A DNA stretch of 64,000 bases, from positions 181,933,981-181,997,980 of the forward strand of contig CM030366.1 in the NCBI GenBank assembly GCA_017893485.1. Reading direction: 5' to 3'. Below the pieces are notes generated by a model. The model searched no databases, was not told the origin of the DNA, and saw only the letters and a program-made list of their open reading frames with translations. This document shows positions 1 to 11,900 of the stretch, in pieces. Each line of letters opens with the position of its first letter. Positions within the stretch are counted from its first letter, which is position 1. The DNA is from Hemerocallis citrina. Taxonomy: Eukaryota; Streptophyta; Magnoliopsida; Asparagales; Asphodelaceae. A program made the position numbers and the translations under genes.

Positions 1-1859
1 GCAAGATGCGCTCCACTTCAAACTCGAGAGTCTCGTCGCGTCTTTCGGGACGCTTATTAGCCCCCTGGGGGGAGGAGGGAGATCAATTCGGTCCTTCCTC
101 ACAAATTTAGACAGCTGTCCCCTCTGGATGAGGGCCTCAATTTCATTCTTCAGGGCCCGACAATCGTTGGTGTCGTGGCCGTGGTCCCGGTGATATCAGC
201 ACCACTTTTCCTTGTCCCTCTTCTTGCCGAGGGTGTTCATCTTCGAGGCAGGAGGCAGAACTCCTTCCTTCTCGACTTTCATGAGAATGGTAGAGATGTT
301 GGCTAAGAGGGGTAAACTTCTCAAATCTGGGAGGCGGGCGGTGTTGGCCCCCGTTGTCTTTCTGGAGCTTTTTAGCTCCCTCTTCTTCAGCTGCCTTTCT
401 CTTGGTCCCGGAGGAAGACCCCTCAAAAGAGGGGCGATGTTCAGCTTCCTCAGCCCGGATATACTTCTCGCTTCTGAGAAGAAGGTCGGAGAAGTTTTGC
501 GGGGGCTTCTTGGCTAGGGAGGATCGAAGGCTCGAATTGAGGACGTTCGACTGGAAGGCTGTAGCGGCGACCGATTGGTCAAGAGAGGCAATGGACCTAG
601 CTTCCGCGGTAAACTGCTTCACATAATCTCTCAGCTTCTCACCCTTCTTCTGACTGAGGTAGAGTAGCGAAATACTAGTCTTCTCGGTACGGCGGCTACT
701 CACGAAGTGGGTGACGAAGAGGGTCTTAAATTGTTCAAAGGAGAATATGGAGGATGGGGCAAGACGAGAGTACCATTCTCGGGCTGGACCCTTGAGAGTA
801 GCTAGGAAGGTTTTGCACAGTAGAGCATCGGAAGCTTGGTGGATCAATATGAGGGTCTTGAAGCTCTTGATGTGGTCCACAGGGTCAGACTCCCCAGAGT
901 AAGTCTCAAACTGCGGGGGCTTGAAGCCCATTGGAACGGGCGCCTCCATAATTGTTCGAGAGAAGGGAGGTCAGCTTGGACAGAGGGTCCGTCCTCTTAG
1001 CTCCTCTTCTTTATCCAGTTGGCCGAGGCACCCCTCCATCTGGTGGAGACGGTGGTAGACCGCATCGTCCCTTCGACGGTAGCCAAACGAGCCTCTGGAC
1101 TCATCTTGGTAAGAAGGGAAGCACGGAGTTCGGCGACGGTAGCTGGGGGAATGACGAGGATTGTGATGGCGGTGACTCAGAGCTTGAGGAGGGGTTAAGG
1201 ACCGATGGTGAGGACTTTGGACCTAAGGAGGAGTGGAGACCCTCTGAGCATTGTTGTTGTTCGGCCGGAGGTTGAGGGCTTGCAAGATGGTTGCTTGAAA
1301 TTGCTGGAATTCGACACGGGTGATAGGTGCGTTATCATCCCTCGGGGGCTGCCGATCAGCGGGAGAACGGTGTCTTCTTCTATGGTACTCAGGGGACTCT
1401 CTCCGCCCCCTACGAGGAGGGGTCCTCCTGTGGTCGCGGCGAAGAGGAGATCGCTCATTTGGACGTTCCGGGCGGGAGGCTCCTTCATGGGCCCGCCTTT
1501 CATCCAAACGGTGGCGAAGGTCCTCCTTTTTCTGTCGGTTGAGCAGGGTATTGCAGAGGTCTTCGGAAGGCCGGGGGTTTTAAGATGCCATTGAATCAGT
1601 AGAAGGGTTGTGTACGGAGATGCGGTCTCGATGAGGAGCTTGCTTCTGAGGGTTGGGACGAGAGGCCCCTGTGCCGGCATTCTAGGGCCTGAGCGGAGCC
1701 CTTTGGGATTGAAGATTCTGAAGAGGAGGTTGGTCCTGCTGCGGGGGCTGATCAGGTTGTGGTGGGAGTTGCCCCTGTGGCTGGACGGTTTGGAGGGGGT
1801 GGTTGAGGAGGAGTGGGTCCACAGTTGGACCCTTTGGATCTCAGTTTTTGGGGAGGCAT
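1..1859 (-). pseudogene. Retand gag (nucleocapsid) pseudogene, 3' end missing
   Basis: Gag forms the virus-like particle of the retrotransposon. The start is taken as the ATG at 1857-1859 (MPPQK), just after the primer-binding site. An Arg/Pro-rich stretch follows (about 1507-1223, many RRR and RDD runs), then a retrotransposon gag core at 949-400 with GFKPPQFETYSGESDP and the DYVKQFTAEA helix, and near 200-140 a knuckle-like segment WC-stop-YHRDHGHDTNDC leading to LKNEIEALIQRGQL. Stops and frame changes split it; the TGA at 196-198 inside the knuckle is shared with the second copy. The second copy (44128-55808) confirms domain order. Confidence 0.8.
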
Positions 1860-1930
1860 GACTGGAGGTGATCTTAACCAAGGAAAGAGGAAGGATCGCT
1901 ATTTGTGAGTTCCCACAGACGGTGCCAATC

Positions 1931-2489
1931 TGTTACTGCTAAATCTTGTATGGAAGCAAACAGATAGAATTTGTGGATTCTTAGGGATACCGAATAGCCA
2001 AACCTGAAGCCTTTCCACCAGAGTTTGACCATTGACTCCCGCCGTTCACCTGCCAAAAGTGCGAAACACCGGGGTTGATCCCGGCGACGCACCCTCCGAT
2101 GTTCAAGTTAGTAATCAGAAAAGATTATGAATGAGCTTTTACTGACAAAAGATTGATTACCTCTTAATGGTGGTGGATGGGAGGTATTTATAGCCGCCTT
2201 TGGGACCAGTTTAGGAATGAAATCCCTAATTCCCTGTGAAAGAATAGAGTGAATCAGGGCTATTGATTAAATACAATCAGAAACCTTAATTCTATCCAGC
2301 TGGACTGGATTTCTTGCGGGTTGGGACCCGCACCCAGTTGAGGTGGATCCGTTCGTGGATTATTGGGCCTTTGTAGAAAAGACCCAGAACCCATCTCGGA
2401 CCCGCTTATAGGTGAAATTACCATTTTACCCCTAAGCTTTAAGATTCGTACCCGATTTGGACGGTTCCGATTTAACCCTAGCCATATCA
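1931..2489 (-). repeat. 5' LTR of the left Retand-like element
   Basis: A 559-bp LTR bounded by tgttactg on the left and ccatatca on the right, so it starts with TG and ends with CA. It aligns over its whole length with the 567-bp LTRs at 24436-25002 and 55880-56446. Just to its left, on the minus strand, is ttggcaccgtctgtgggaac, a primer-binding type common in plant gypsy elements. Confidence 0.88.
2186..2192 (-). promoter_or_regulatory. TATA box in the Retand LTR
   Basis: On the minus strand ctataaata lies about 255 bp before the inner LTR edge, followed by C-rich sequence. It is conserved in the other two LTRs (24691-24697 and 56136-56142), so it is the likely core promoter of the element. 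Confidence 0.5.
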
Positions 2490-3193
2490 GGGATGAACAG
2501 GGAAGATGGAACCGAGAGCGGGAAGAGAGCTATAGAGGGTGAACTCGGTGGTGAGCGACGACGGAGGTGAGGGGTAGGAAGTGGCAGCTCAAGGTGGTGG
2601 TTTGGGTTTCTTGGCATCGGGTCAGAACAGAAAGGAAGAAGAAAGGCAGGAGAAAGAGAGGGTATAGGGAGGGTTTATAATATAATAATGATTATATTAA
2701 TAATATAGTTATGTTATTAGAATGGGTGGGATTAATAGAGAATTGATTTAAGGTTAGTGGGGGTAAGTTATGATTTGTTTAATATGTTATAATTGGTTGT
2801 AATTAGAGGGGGAGTTATGCAGGTTATAGAAGGTGAAGGATTTTGGGAATTATCTTGAGTTGTTTGGGTTGAAGTGGGGTTGTGGGCTACACAAGAAATA
2901 GAGTAAATAATTGAGTTGAGCTTCTCAAATAAATTTTTTAGAATGGGCTAAGAGAAAAACAATATAACAATTAAAATAGATTGGGCTAGAAATTAGAATG
3001 GGGGATTCTAGAAGAGACTAAGAGTTCAATATGGACTTACAACCAAGATAATTATGAAAGTAAGAAGAAATGTAGAAAATCGAAATACAATAATATGGAA
3101 GATAAAATACAAAATATTAAGAAGTAAATACAAATCTGTATAATCGGAAATATGGGTTACAATAGTCCTCGACCTTTTAGTCTAGATAAGACT
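2490..3193. other. Unassigned spacer, GA-rich then AT-rich
   Basis: No gene is supported. The first 170 bases are GA-rich on the plus strand. Read on the minus strand they are a CT-rich leader after a TATA-like tattataaac, which looks like the promoter end of some LTR, but no boundary can be fixed. The rest is AT-rich and featureless. Confidence 0.5.
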
Positions 3194-5572
3194 CTATACC
3201 TCTGTATCATCAGTTGCAATACAGTTACCTCTTGAAGAAGATGCAGCACTAGGTGTGTGTGTGTTGTGTGTGAGAAATAAATCCAAATTTTTTATCATAA
3301 CTGTTATAAAATCATTCAATATTAACTCCAAGTTAACTATAAATTTATCATAATCAAAAGCATTATCTTCTACCATACTATAAAACATATTAATCAAATT
3401 ATTCGTACCATCTAACTTGATACGAGGATCCATTACACTAGCAACACAATAGAATATAGGAAGATGAAAAAAATATTTAACAAATTTATCATAAGCGAGA
3501 ACAATAGTAATGCAAATGTAAGCATTATTCAACATTTTTTCAAAAGATTTTATCATCTTAAATAATATAACTAAAATACCGTTAGAAGTAGACTCGTAAG
3601 ATTTTGAAAATTCAAATTTTGCAATTTTAAAGGGTTCAGACAAACTTTGGATATAAGCCCAAGTGCAATCACTCATTTGAAAATTTTCCATACTTTTTGC
3701 AATACAAAATTTATTTGGAACACCTTTTTATTCTAAATAAAAAAACAAGTAGATCGAAAGTAGAATTCTAATGATTTTTAACATCTTTAAGAAATTTTCT
3801 AAAATTCATTCCCTTAAGCTTACACCATTGTTTGAATGCTTAAAAATTATGGCAACTTAAATTTATGAAATGCACAAAATCTTTTAGTGTACTGAAATAA
3901 GATTCGGTCATCTTCAATACATCTTGCATGCAAAAAATTTCGGAGAAATCTACTCCCAACTCGTAGTGCTAATAGCGGAAACACACCACAAGCAATAGAA
4001 ACTCCAAAGACTTAGATGAACTAAGAACAAGCCACCACAATATATGAATCTCACAAGAACACAACCAATATACAAAGATAACCAATACTTCTTATTCCCA
4101 AAGAAATACAAAGATTACAAAAGAGATTACAACTCTCAATCTCTCTCTTTCACCTTTGAAACACTCGACACAATCTCTCTTGAAGTTGAACAATGATAAC
4201 GGCTCACCTGTTGATACACAAGTTAATCCTAACCCTAGAGTTTAAGGCCATATATATAGCCCCCAAGTAAATCCTAAAAGATAAACACAAATATAGCAAT
4301 TGGGCCTTTAAACTCGTAAGCCCAAAATAATCAGCCGACGTTGCCGGTCGACTGCACCCCTAGTGACAGTCGACTGCAACGTGTAGAACCAATCCAGAGA
4401 ACTGACCGGTCGACTGCACCCCCTAGATCGGTCAACAGTCCTCTCCTCTGTTGGACTTATACACTCGAAGAACTCTCAGTCTAGGGTCGGTCGACTGCAC
4501 CCCCAGGTCAGTCGACTGCAACCCTCCAGACTACTTCTACTTCGCTGCTTGTCTTCTCTTGCTTCTTTGTCTCCTCCTCTTCTTCTCAAACTTCAAGTAC
4601 CCAGTGCCTACGTATATTTGAGGCCATAATTCCTAACACAAATTACACACAAATTTTGAATATGATATGCACATCTAATATGAAACATTTCAGGCTTTAT
4701 AGGATGTAATGCTTCCTTCAATGCAGAAATTGCCATCATATTATTCAAGGCATTATCAAAATAAATAGCAAAAGTTTTATCAGTAACAGAATAATTAGTG
4801 CATGCTTGTATGACATGTGATGTGATAGCCTATGCATTATGAGGGTACATATATAATATATCCAAAATATAAGATCTTTTTTTGGAAGATCCAATCATTA
4901 TTAATCAAATGACATGTTACACACATAATTGGAAAGTCATTGATATATTTCCAACAGTCAGAAATCCTACAAGTTAAACTAATCAAAATAGCAATTAAAA
5001 ATCCTTAAGGTTTTGATAAACTTTAAAACGATCAGATTTAATGGCATTTCTAACAATTCACTTAAAATGAGGGTTTAGAGCGGTTTGGTTAAAGACCTCT
5101 AGGTTCCTATTTTCAAAATAAGAAATCGATAACTCGTCCTTAATAACTAGTTTTGCCATTTCACTACGAACAAGATCATGATAATAAGCAAAATTATCTA
5201 CGCGACCGGTCTTTGGGTTGATCTTTTGTTGGGTAAGCTCTTTTTTTAGTTCCGGATGTTTATTGTTTAAGTGGCATGCAAGTGCACCGTCTCGGTACCC
5301 TTTACCCACCTATAAGGTCTTCCACAATAATTACATCTCTTTTTTCCCTCTTTTGAATTGGGGAAATCTTCTTCCCATATATAATGACGGTGGACATCGG
5401 AAGTAGATTCACTATGTTTTCGGGAAGATGGTTAGTTTTTGGTGTTTTGCATTTCGGTATCTTCTACAAGGATTTCATCGAATTGTGTTTGTGGATTAGG
5501 AGATTGGGAAAACTCGGGCAAACTATCTTCTTCTCTAATACTATCGGACTCTAATTGTGGAATATAAGCCAT
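3194..5572 (-). pseudogene. hAT transposase pseudogene (BED zinc finger)
   Basis: Transposase of Ac/Tam3 type. From the ATG at 5570-5572 the frame reads an acidic N-terminus, a TAA at about 5434, then the BED-finger pair KRCNYCGRPY near 5325; a frameshift follows and the finger continues as ALACHLNNKHPE, supplying the two histidines. Further on are FDNALNNMM and FHIRCAYQN (about 4790-4660), the region before the catalytic core in hAT proteins, and after the insertion QDVLKMTE and YCVASVMDPRIKL (about 3430), a hallmark of the family's distal part. The C-terminal dimerisation segment is not recognisable. Several stops and at least one frameshift: inactive. Confidence 0.75.
3936..4638 (-). repeat. 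LTR-like insertion in the hAT transposase
   Basis: This block interrupts the hAT reading frame. On the minus strand it begins tgttaggaattatggcctc. The flanks are caaat (4639-4643) and caaaa (3931-3935), an imperfect 5-bp duplication. Removing it joins NLCVI to CMQDVLKM in frame. It contains five GTCGAC-centred motifs (cagtcgactgcaac and variants), like the Sirevirus LTRs in this window. The left edge does not show the expected TG and is placed by frame continuity only. Best read as a decayed solo LTR of a copia element. Confidence 0.55.
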
Positions 5573-6411
5573 TTTATTGTATGAAAAATATATATAAGAA
5601 ATTAACAAGCAAACAATTTTATAACTAATAAGTAGATCGAAAATAAAATTGATATTGTAATTGAAGAATTGCAAAAGAAAATTGTGAGGAGAATGCTTCT
5701 TGTTGAACGTTTCTTCACTTCTTTTCTTCAAAAAATTGCAAGATTATTAGCTTGAGAGTTGTGAGAGAGTAGTAGCTTCTTGTTGAACAATCCTTCAAAA
5801 ATTGCAAGAGTTGTAGCTTGAGAGTTGAGAGAGAAGTAGTAGTTTGTTGAACGTTTTTTCACTACTTTTCTTCAAAAATTTGCAAGAGCAGCTTGAGAGT
5901 TGAAACATGATTTGGAAAATCTTTATGTCTCGTTACCTAGGATCTCGTTTCAAAAAATATTAGAAACTTGAGAGAATTGTTTGAAATGAATTGAGAGGGC
6001 TGTGCGAATTGTTTGGAGATTTTTATTGAAGAAAATGGTTTGGAATGAGTGGGTATTTATAGATTTTCATGAGGAGGTAAAACCCTAATTGAATAAACCT
6101 ATTAGAGAAAAAAGAAAAAACAAAAAACAAAAAAAAAACAAAAAAATGGTTAGAACTCAGTGGTCTGCCGGGGCGGGCCAACCGTTAAACCCGCCCGGGT
6201 CGATCCGGACTGAACCTTAGCGGTTAGGTCCGGTTCGAGGCCCGCCGGGACCTGGCCACTATCCGGTCTGGGCCCTTCCAATTTTTTGGGAACTTTAAGC
6301 CCCGGACCGGCCCGCCTATTTTAGGCGGGCCAACCCGGGCGTTCATCAGCCTGACTTGGCCGGTTCAGACGGGCTGCGGGCTAGACCGGCTCGGTTGCCA
6401 CTGCTAGATAT

Positions 6412-6905
6412 AAGTCATTTTGTAGGCTATAAAAGGAGATGTAGAATTTCTCTAGGATTATAAAAATAACATTAGATAGCATGGGAATTTCTTGGGTTTG
6501 ATTGAAAGAACTATTGTAAACAAGGATACCACTTTGTGGCGTTGTGGGAAGAGAGACGGATGAGTTTTAGGTTTAACAAATTGTTATTCTTCATTATTGT
6601 TTGAGAGCATGATTCTTCTTTATTTTGTATTATTCTCCTTGATTGTGGATTTCCTCCAGTTTTTCTAATTTTTGGGCACTCTGAAAGCTGGTTTCTAGTC
6701 ATATTTTTCTTTGCGAACTTTATCATATGGCAATGATCGGATGATGTTGATTTTGGACTTATTTGACGGTGGAGAATCAAGTCATCAACCTAGGATATTT
6801 TAGATGTCTCTAACATATCTAATAGCCTCCATAGTGCACTAGAAATGAAAGTTCCATTGAAACTGTATTTATTCTTCCAGTTAAATAGCCCAAGATTGGT
6901 AGATC
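6412..6905. other. Unassigned flank left of the MULE
   Basis: Unique-looking AT-rich sequence. It would be contiguous with 59349 onward before the MULE inserted. Neither strand gives a convincing protein. Confidence 0.5.
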
Positions 6906-6914
6906 TTTGGGGTG
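6906..6914 (+). repeat. Target-site duplication, left, of the MULE
   Basis: tttggggtg. The same nine bases stand directly after the other end of the element at 59340-59348. Two further bases (tc) also match but may belong to the terminus. Nine bases is the usual Mutator duplication. Confidence 0.88.
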
Positions 6915-7150
6915 GAATTTTTTCCCAAACTGTCCCACTTTTTGAAAGTTTTTCCCAAACCGTCTCACTTTTTTTTTTAATTTCCAAACCATCCCACTCA
7001 GTCTTTGAAAGACCGAGTGTAGTTAAAACTCACGCGGTCTTTCAAAGACCGAGTCTTACACTTCGAAAATTCGAAGAGTAAGACTCGGTCTTTGAAAGAC
7101 CGCAGGAGTTTAACTACACCCGGTCTTTCAAAGACCGAGTGTCGATTGGG
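6915..7150 (+). repeat. Left terminal inverted repeat of the MULE
   Basis: Starts gaattttttcccaaactgtc and runs to gtgtcgattggg. The reverse complement of 59081-59339 matches it with small gaps. Inside are four copies of a hairpin motif made of actcggtcttt followed by its own complement, joined by gtagttaaaact spacers. Such clustered palindromes are candidate transposase-binding sites. Confidence 0.87.
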
Positions 7151-7307
7151 TTCAGATCTATTTCTTTCTTCTTCTCTCTCTATATACTTTACTCTATTCT
7201 ATCTTCTCTAACTCATCTCCCTCAATCTAGGCCGACCTCCTACCCACAAAATCTCATCTCAGTCTAAATATATTTACCAATTCTTTCCTATCCCTCTCAC
7301 CTTCCAC

Positions 7308-7314
7308 TATAAAA
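7308..7314 (+). promoter_or_regulatory. Candidate TATA box of the MULE transposase gene
   Basis: tataaaa inside cactataaaaaccctaaac, 214 bases before the chosen ATG. A plausible 5'-leader intron lies between (gaag/gtatga at 7433 to acgtag/gt at 7525). No other TATA-like site fits the spacing better in 7151-7527. Confidence 0.4.
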
Positions 7315-8909
7315 ACCCTAAACCCATCTTTCGAAAGATCCATATTTTGGAATTTTGCTAAATTTGAAAGATGATAGCAACTTCAACTCTTCAACCCAAA
7401 TATCTACGGCTCTATCCTTGAAGCTTGTGAAGGTATGATGAATATTGGCCTATAATTTTCTACCTTTTTTATAGATTTTATTTGTGGGTAGATGATAACT
7501 CGCATATTCGTATAAATATACGTAGGTATGGATCTTGAGAAACCTATTTGGTTATACTTTGGTGGTGAAATAATTCGTGATCCGAAGATTGGTTGTTGTT
7601 ATAGTTTATTGGATCCGGAAATAGTTTGGGTACCTCATACCATTACATTTGCAGAAGTAGTTGAAAAAATTTATGAAGTTACTAATTGGGATAGGAATCA
7701 ATGGAATGTAAAAATTTTAGCTCGATACGCAGCAAGTAGATGAGATGGTCAGTATTTTATGACAGTGCCCGTATCTACTGATAATGCTATGAAGTCAATG
7801 ATTGCTAGGACATTTGATCCCATTTGTACTTTGTCTGCATTAGAGTTATATATTCAGCAAATTCAAATTTTGAATGCTCAACCACATGATATTCCTAGTT
7901 CAAGCTTCGTAAGGTTAGTACCTACACAGCAGATGAGGTCTAACCCCGCTCAGTCTAGACAACCAAATCCACTGTCCTCACAAGAAAACACCTTCACAAA
8001 TACAACAAACCCGGATTCTACAGATGTTGAGTTGTCACGCCAACCTAGTCCGGTTCCTGACTATGTTCCAAATGACAGTGTATTTGAACTCTTTTAAAAT
8101 GCAATCATTAACAATAGCTTATTAGACGATGATGAAGAAGAGTAAGAAACAGACGATGAAGTTGATGATAGTGTAGAAAATGATGATGGAGACGAAGATG
8201 ATGATGTAGCAAATGTAAATCCTACGAACAACAGTTCTAATGAAGTGAGAGCTACTGATAGTTATGCTAATGTTAACGCTCATGTTACTGAGGAGATGAC
8301 ACAAGGTGTTAGAGTACACGAAGTTCCACAAGAGTCGTCTGGTTCATCCAATGTAGACGAATTGTACATTAGACAGGAGTTTGTAAGTAAAGAGTCAATT
8401 CAGTAAGCTATCAAGGTGTATTCTATCAAGAAATATCGTGAATTTGTCACATTAAAATCTTCACCGTCACTGTACACTGTTAAATGCAAAATGGCACCTA
8501 GAAAACGTACAATTGAGGAGATCGTACAAGGTCCCCCAGGAGTAAGTGATGGTGGATGCCCTTGGAGATTACGAGCAATTGTTCCAAAAGGCAGGACAAA
8601 TTTTGTGGTGAAGAAGATAGTTAGGCCTCATACTTGTATGAATCCAACGTTGAATCAGGACCACTGTAAAGTTGATTCTAACCTTGTTTGTAATTTGATT
8701 GTGGGTGTGGTGAAGAAGGATATTGGTTTAACATCGCGGGCAATTATTGAGATAGTAAAAATACAATATAATTATCAAATTTCATATAAGAAAGCTTGGA
8801 TTGCAAAACAGAAGGCAATTGAGAGGTTGTTCGGTACCTTCGAAGAAGCCTACACGAAGTTGCCTTTTCTACTAACAACAATTCAAGCAGCAAATCCAGG
8901 AACCGTTGT

Positions 8910-11900
8910 TGTAACACCCCGAATCCCCGTCATCGGACATCCGTGACACAACCAGAATCCTTTCCTTCAAATGCATCTCAACACAGTAAATAGTACGAAA
9001 ATTTAAAACACTTTTATTGCCATAAGCATTAATACATCAATAACTACGAATATCAAATTGTCATATCAAACTATAACGCCCCCATTTGACTCCAAACTCA
9101 ATTCTTTCAATTTCTGTATCATCTTAAACATAAACTAAGATAGTTATATTTCTAAGAAAATTTCGGCAGAGTTTTCCCTGAAATTTCTGCCCCGAAACAC
9201 AAAAAGCTTACGGAATTCTGATCTAAATTCCGTAGCTCACATCACAGGCAATTATATCACGGGCTCCCCAGGCCAAAATGAGCAGAATCATACAGGCAAT
9301 ATATATATATGCTCTGGGGGCCAAACTCATAACAGAATATCAAATATCAAATAAAAACCATAAATTCCTTTGAAAACGTAGTAAGGCTTTTAGAAAATAA
9401 TTTATAAACCATACCACAGGGCCCGGTACTCCACAACGAGATGGGTACGGATCAACAACATAGCATGTCACTCCACACTATACTCATCATCGTCGTCCAC
9501 GTACTTATACATCAAAAATACAATTTAAAGCATAAAATTCACTATTCACACAATTAAACCTTAAGTAACAAATTGTAGAATGAAGCCCCACTCCACAGAA
9601 TCTACACCTCACCTCTGCACTGCTGAGGACCTGTAACAGTAGGGGATCTAGGGTAGTCCAAGGACTCCCTAACCCCCCAAACACTAAGGGGTTAGCCATT
9701 TCTGGTGTGAGTATAATTTATTAATAAGCAACTAAATTAAACTTTATAAGTAAAACAGAACGAACTTACGAATGCCAAGATAAACCTGAACATGTAAACA
9801 TCATAAATGAAAATTCACCTCAATTACTCTCCGAGTCATTTCCTGTATGCATATCCACACCCGCTCACAATATACTTATCTTTAGTTCGGAAATCGTTTC
9901 CAAATTAGTTGCTTAAGGCCCATCACTTTACACCTTATACAAATATTCCTATAGCTTTATTCTCCCATAAAGCCTTACATTCACAAATACTCTGCTCTCA
10001 CATAAACTGCACCATATTTACCATTCATGTGCAATTACAGACTCATGACTTATAATCCTTCCCAATCTCATATCACATAACATCGCATTCATTCATTTCT
10101 TACAACATATGTTATCACGTCTCGCAATACATCACTTTCACATTCATAATTCATCTTGAATGGAAAATAAACGTGCCTCCTGATTTCCTAGTGTTCGTGT
10201 AGGCCATGACCTGAGTCTAATGCAAACACAGAATGCAGAACAGATGCACTTAATCTAATGTCAGCAAGACTCTGGACACACATGTATCCCATACTACATG
10301 TGCCCCAGATCAAACTATGTACTTAGTCTCATGCAAGCGAGACTTTGGAAATGTATGCATCCCATACTACATACTTTCCAAATCAAGCCGTTTTCTCCAA
10401 GTTTAGGGATTCGAACCCTCGCTATGCAATGCATTCTAATTTGGTCTACTTCCTGTTCCCGATAGATAGATCGTGGCAATGAGGTTGCAGTCAATGGTCC
10501 CACCGTTCTGTAGTCAACAGCCGTGACAAACTTAAGGATATACGGTCCCACCATTCTGCAGTTAACGGTCCCACCGTTCTGCAGTCAACCGTCGTGACGA
10601 ACTTAAAGATATACCGCAGCATACCTATAGCGCCGTATCCCATACGACCCGTTCGTGTCCACCAGCATGTACCCGAATCCCATCCGCCCTTACCACGGTA
10701 CCTCAGGAGTTAACATTGCAAGATACGCCCGCAGCACGCATCCCTAATGACAGGAAGAGACAACCCCATAGTATCACCTTCTAGTGCTAACTCTCAGAAC
10801 GAGTTGGATTATAGGGAATCATTCCTAACACCAATTCGGTCTTCGAGCGAAACAATAAAAGAAAACCTAATCAATGCAGTTTACTAAAAAACAAGTTGTT
10901 ACCCAATCACACTTGGTGTCGATCAACAATGTCGAGTCTGTCCGGTCTGTCAGACAACAATCATCACAGGAATCACATCCACTGATTCCCAATACCTTCA
11001 CAGGTCCGCGACCAAATAATCCTGGCCCATGACCCTCAGCGAGTGGTCCAACGGCGCCCCAAGGATGCAATACAATTCAATTGAAGGTAAGCACACACAC
11101 AACCATCAATTCCTGACCATCGACAGACTCAGGCATCGAGACACCAAACACAAACCGACCAGAGCTATAAACCAACTCACTCATGTCCACCATGAGTATT
11201 AAGCACAGGAAATTATCCAAGTTCCAAATGAGATGCTAAAGCATCATTAAAACTTGATAGCTCATGATCACCACACTGCGGCATGCAGAGGGTTCCCGTC
11301 AATTGTCCGATGAAATAATTCAAGAAATAGCAGTAGCTGTGATCCAAGCTACGCTCATCGGAGTTCAACACAATTAGACTTCTAGCAGGGTAGGGAGATC
11401 CACAGCAATCCCCTAGTGGGCGACTCCCTCAGATATTTAAGAGCTCAAGTCCCCGAGTCAACTTAAGCTTGAAGTTTGGTCTAAACAACAGGTTGCTATC
11501 TAGCAACGCCCATAACTTCTGACACACAATACAGAATTGCTTGACACTACCAATTCTGGAAAGATAAAGCCTTAGTCTTCAACCTTCCAGCTAACCATTT
11601 CCTCGAATTCAATCATCTTGATACTATAAGACCTCATATACTCTCAATAGCATATTCTTCTTGCACTCGCTGCCTTCCCAATATCATAAAGGTTTGCTCA
11701 CTCATCAGAATTTCTCAATCCCAGGTCCTATGGAAAGGTGGGAATGTCTACTTCAACTTCCTAGTTGAACACCTCTTTCAGACTCTTATCATTTGGGTTC
11801 TTGAAAGCACAAGTTCCATCTTTGGAAAATCATAACTCTTAACCTATAAACTGGAATTACAAAACTCCAGATGGGTTAGAAAGCTATGACCCCCTACTAC

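Larger units (their letters stand above)
1..2489 (-). mobile_element. Retand-like Ty3/gypsy retrotransposon, 5' end only
   Basis: The 5' portion of a minus-strand gypsy element cut by the left window edge. It reads, right to left, LTR (1931-2489), primer-binding region (about 1908-1930), then gag. LTR and gag match the second, better delimited copy at 24436-56446. The lineage call (Tat/Retand) rests on the gag type and on that second copy, which has an antisense gene and tandem arrays after pol. The flank right of the LTR is gggat; the matching duplication would lie outside the window. Confidence 0.82.
3190..6403 (-). mobile_element. hAT-superfamily DNA transposon remnant
   Basis: A minus-strand element. 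Its transposase end begins in a GC-rich subterminal region (about 6150-6403) full of ggcccgcc and ccggtc motifs and ends, on the minus strand, with cagtggcaaccgagccgg, a typical plant hAT terminus. The base run ctagatat follows as a possible 8-bp target duplication. The other terminus was not found, so the left side is probably truncated near 3190. The transposase gene lies at 3194-5572 and carries a 703-bp LTR-like insertion. Confidence 0.68.

Noticed and set aside
6511..6987. Two minus-strand ORFs left of and into the MULE terminus
   Set aside because: One crosses the inverted repeat, the other has no family motif; likely chance.
10385..10425. ggttcgaatccc on the minus strand, a perfect box-B word
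   Set aside because: No acceptor or anticodon stem and no box A at the right distance; lies in the solo LTR.
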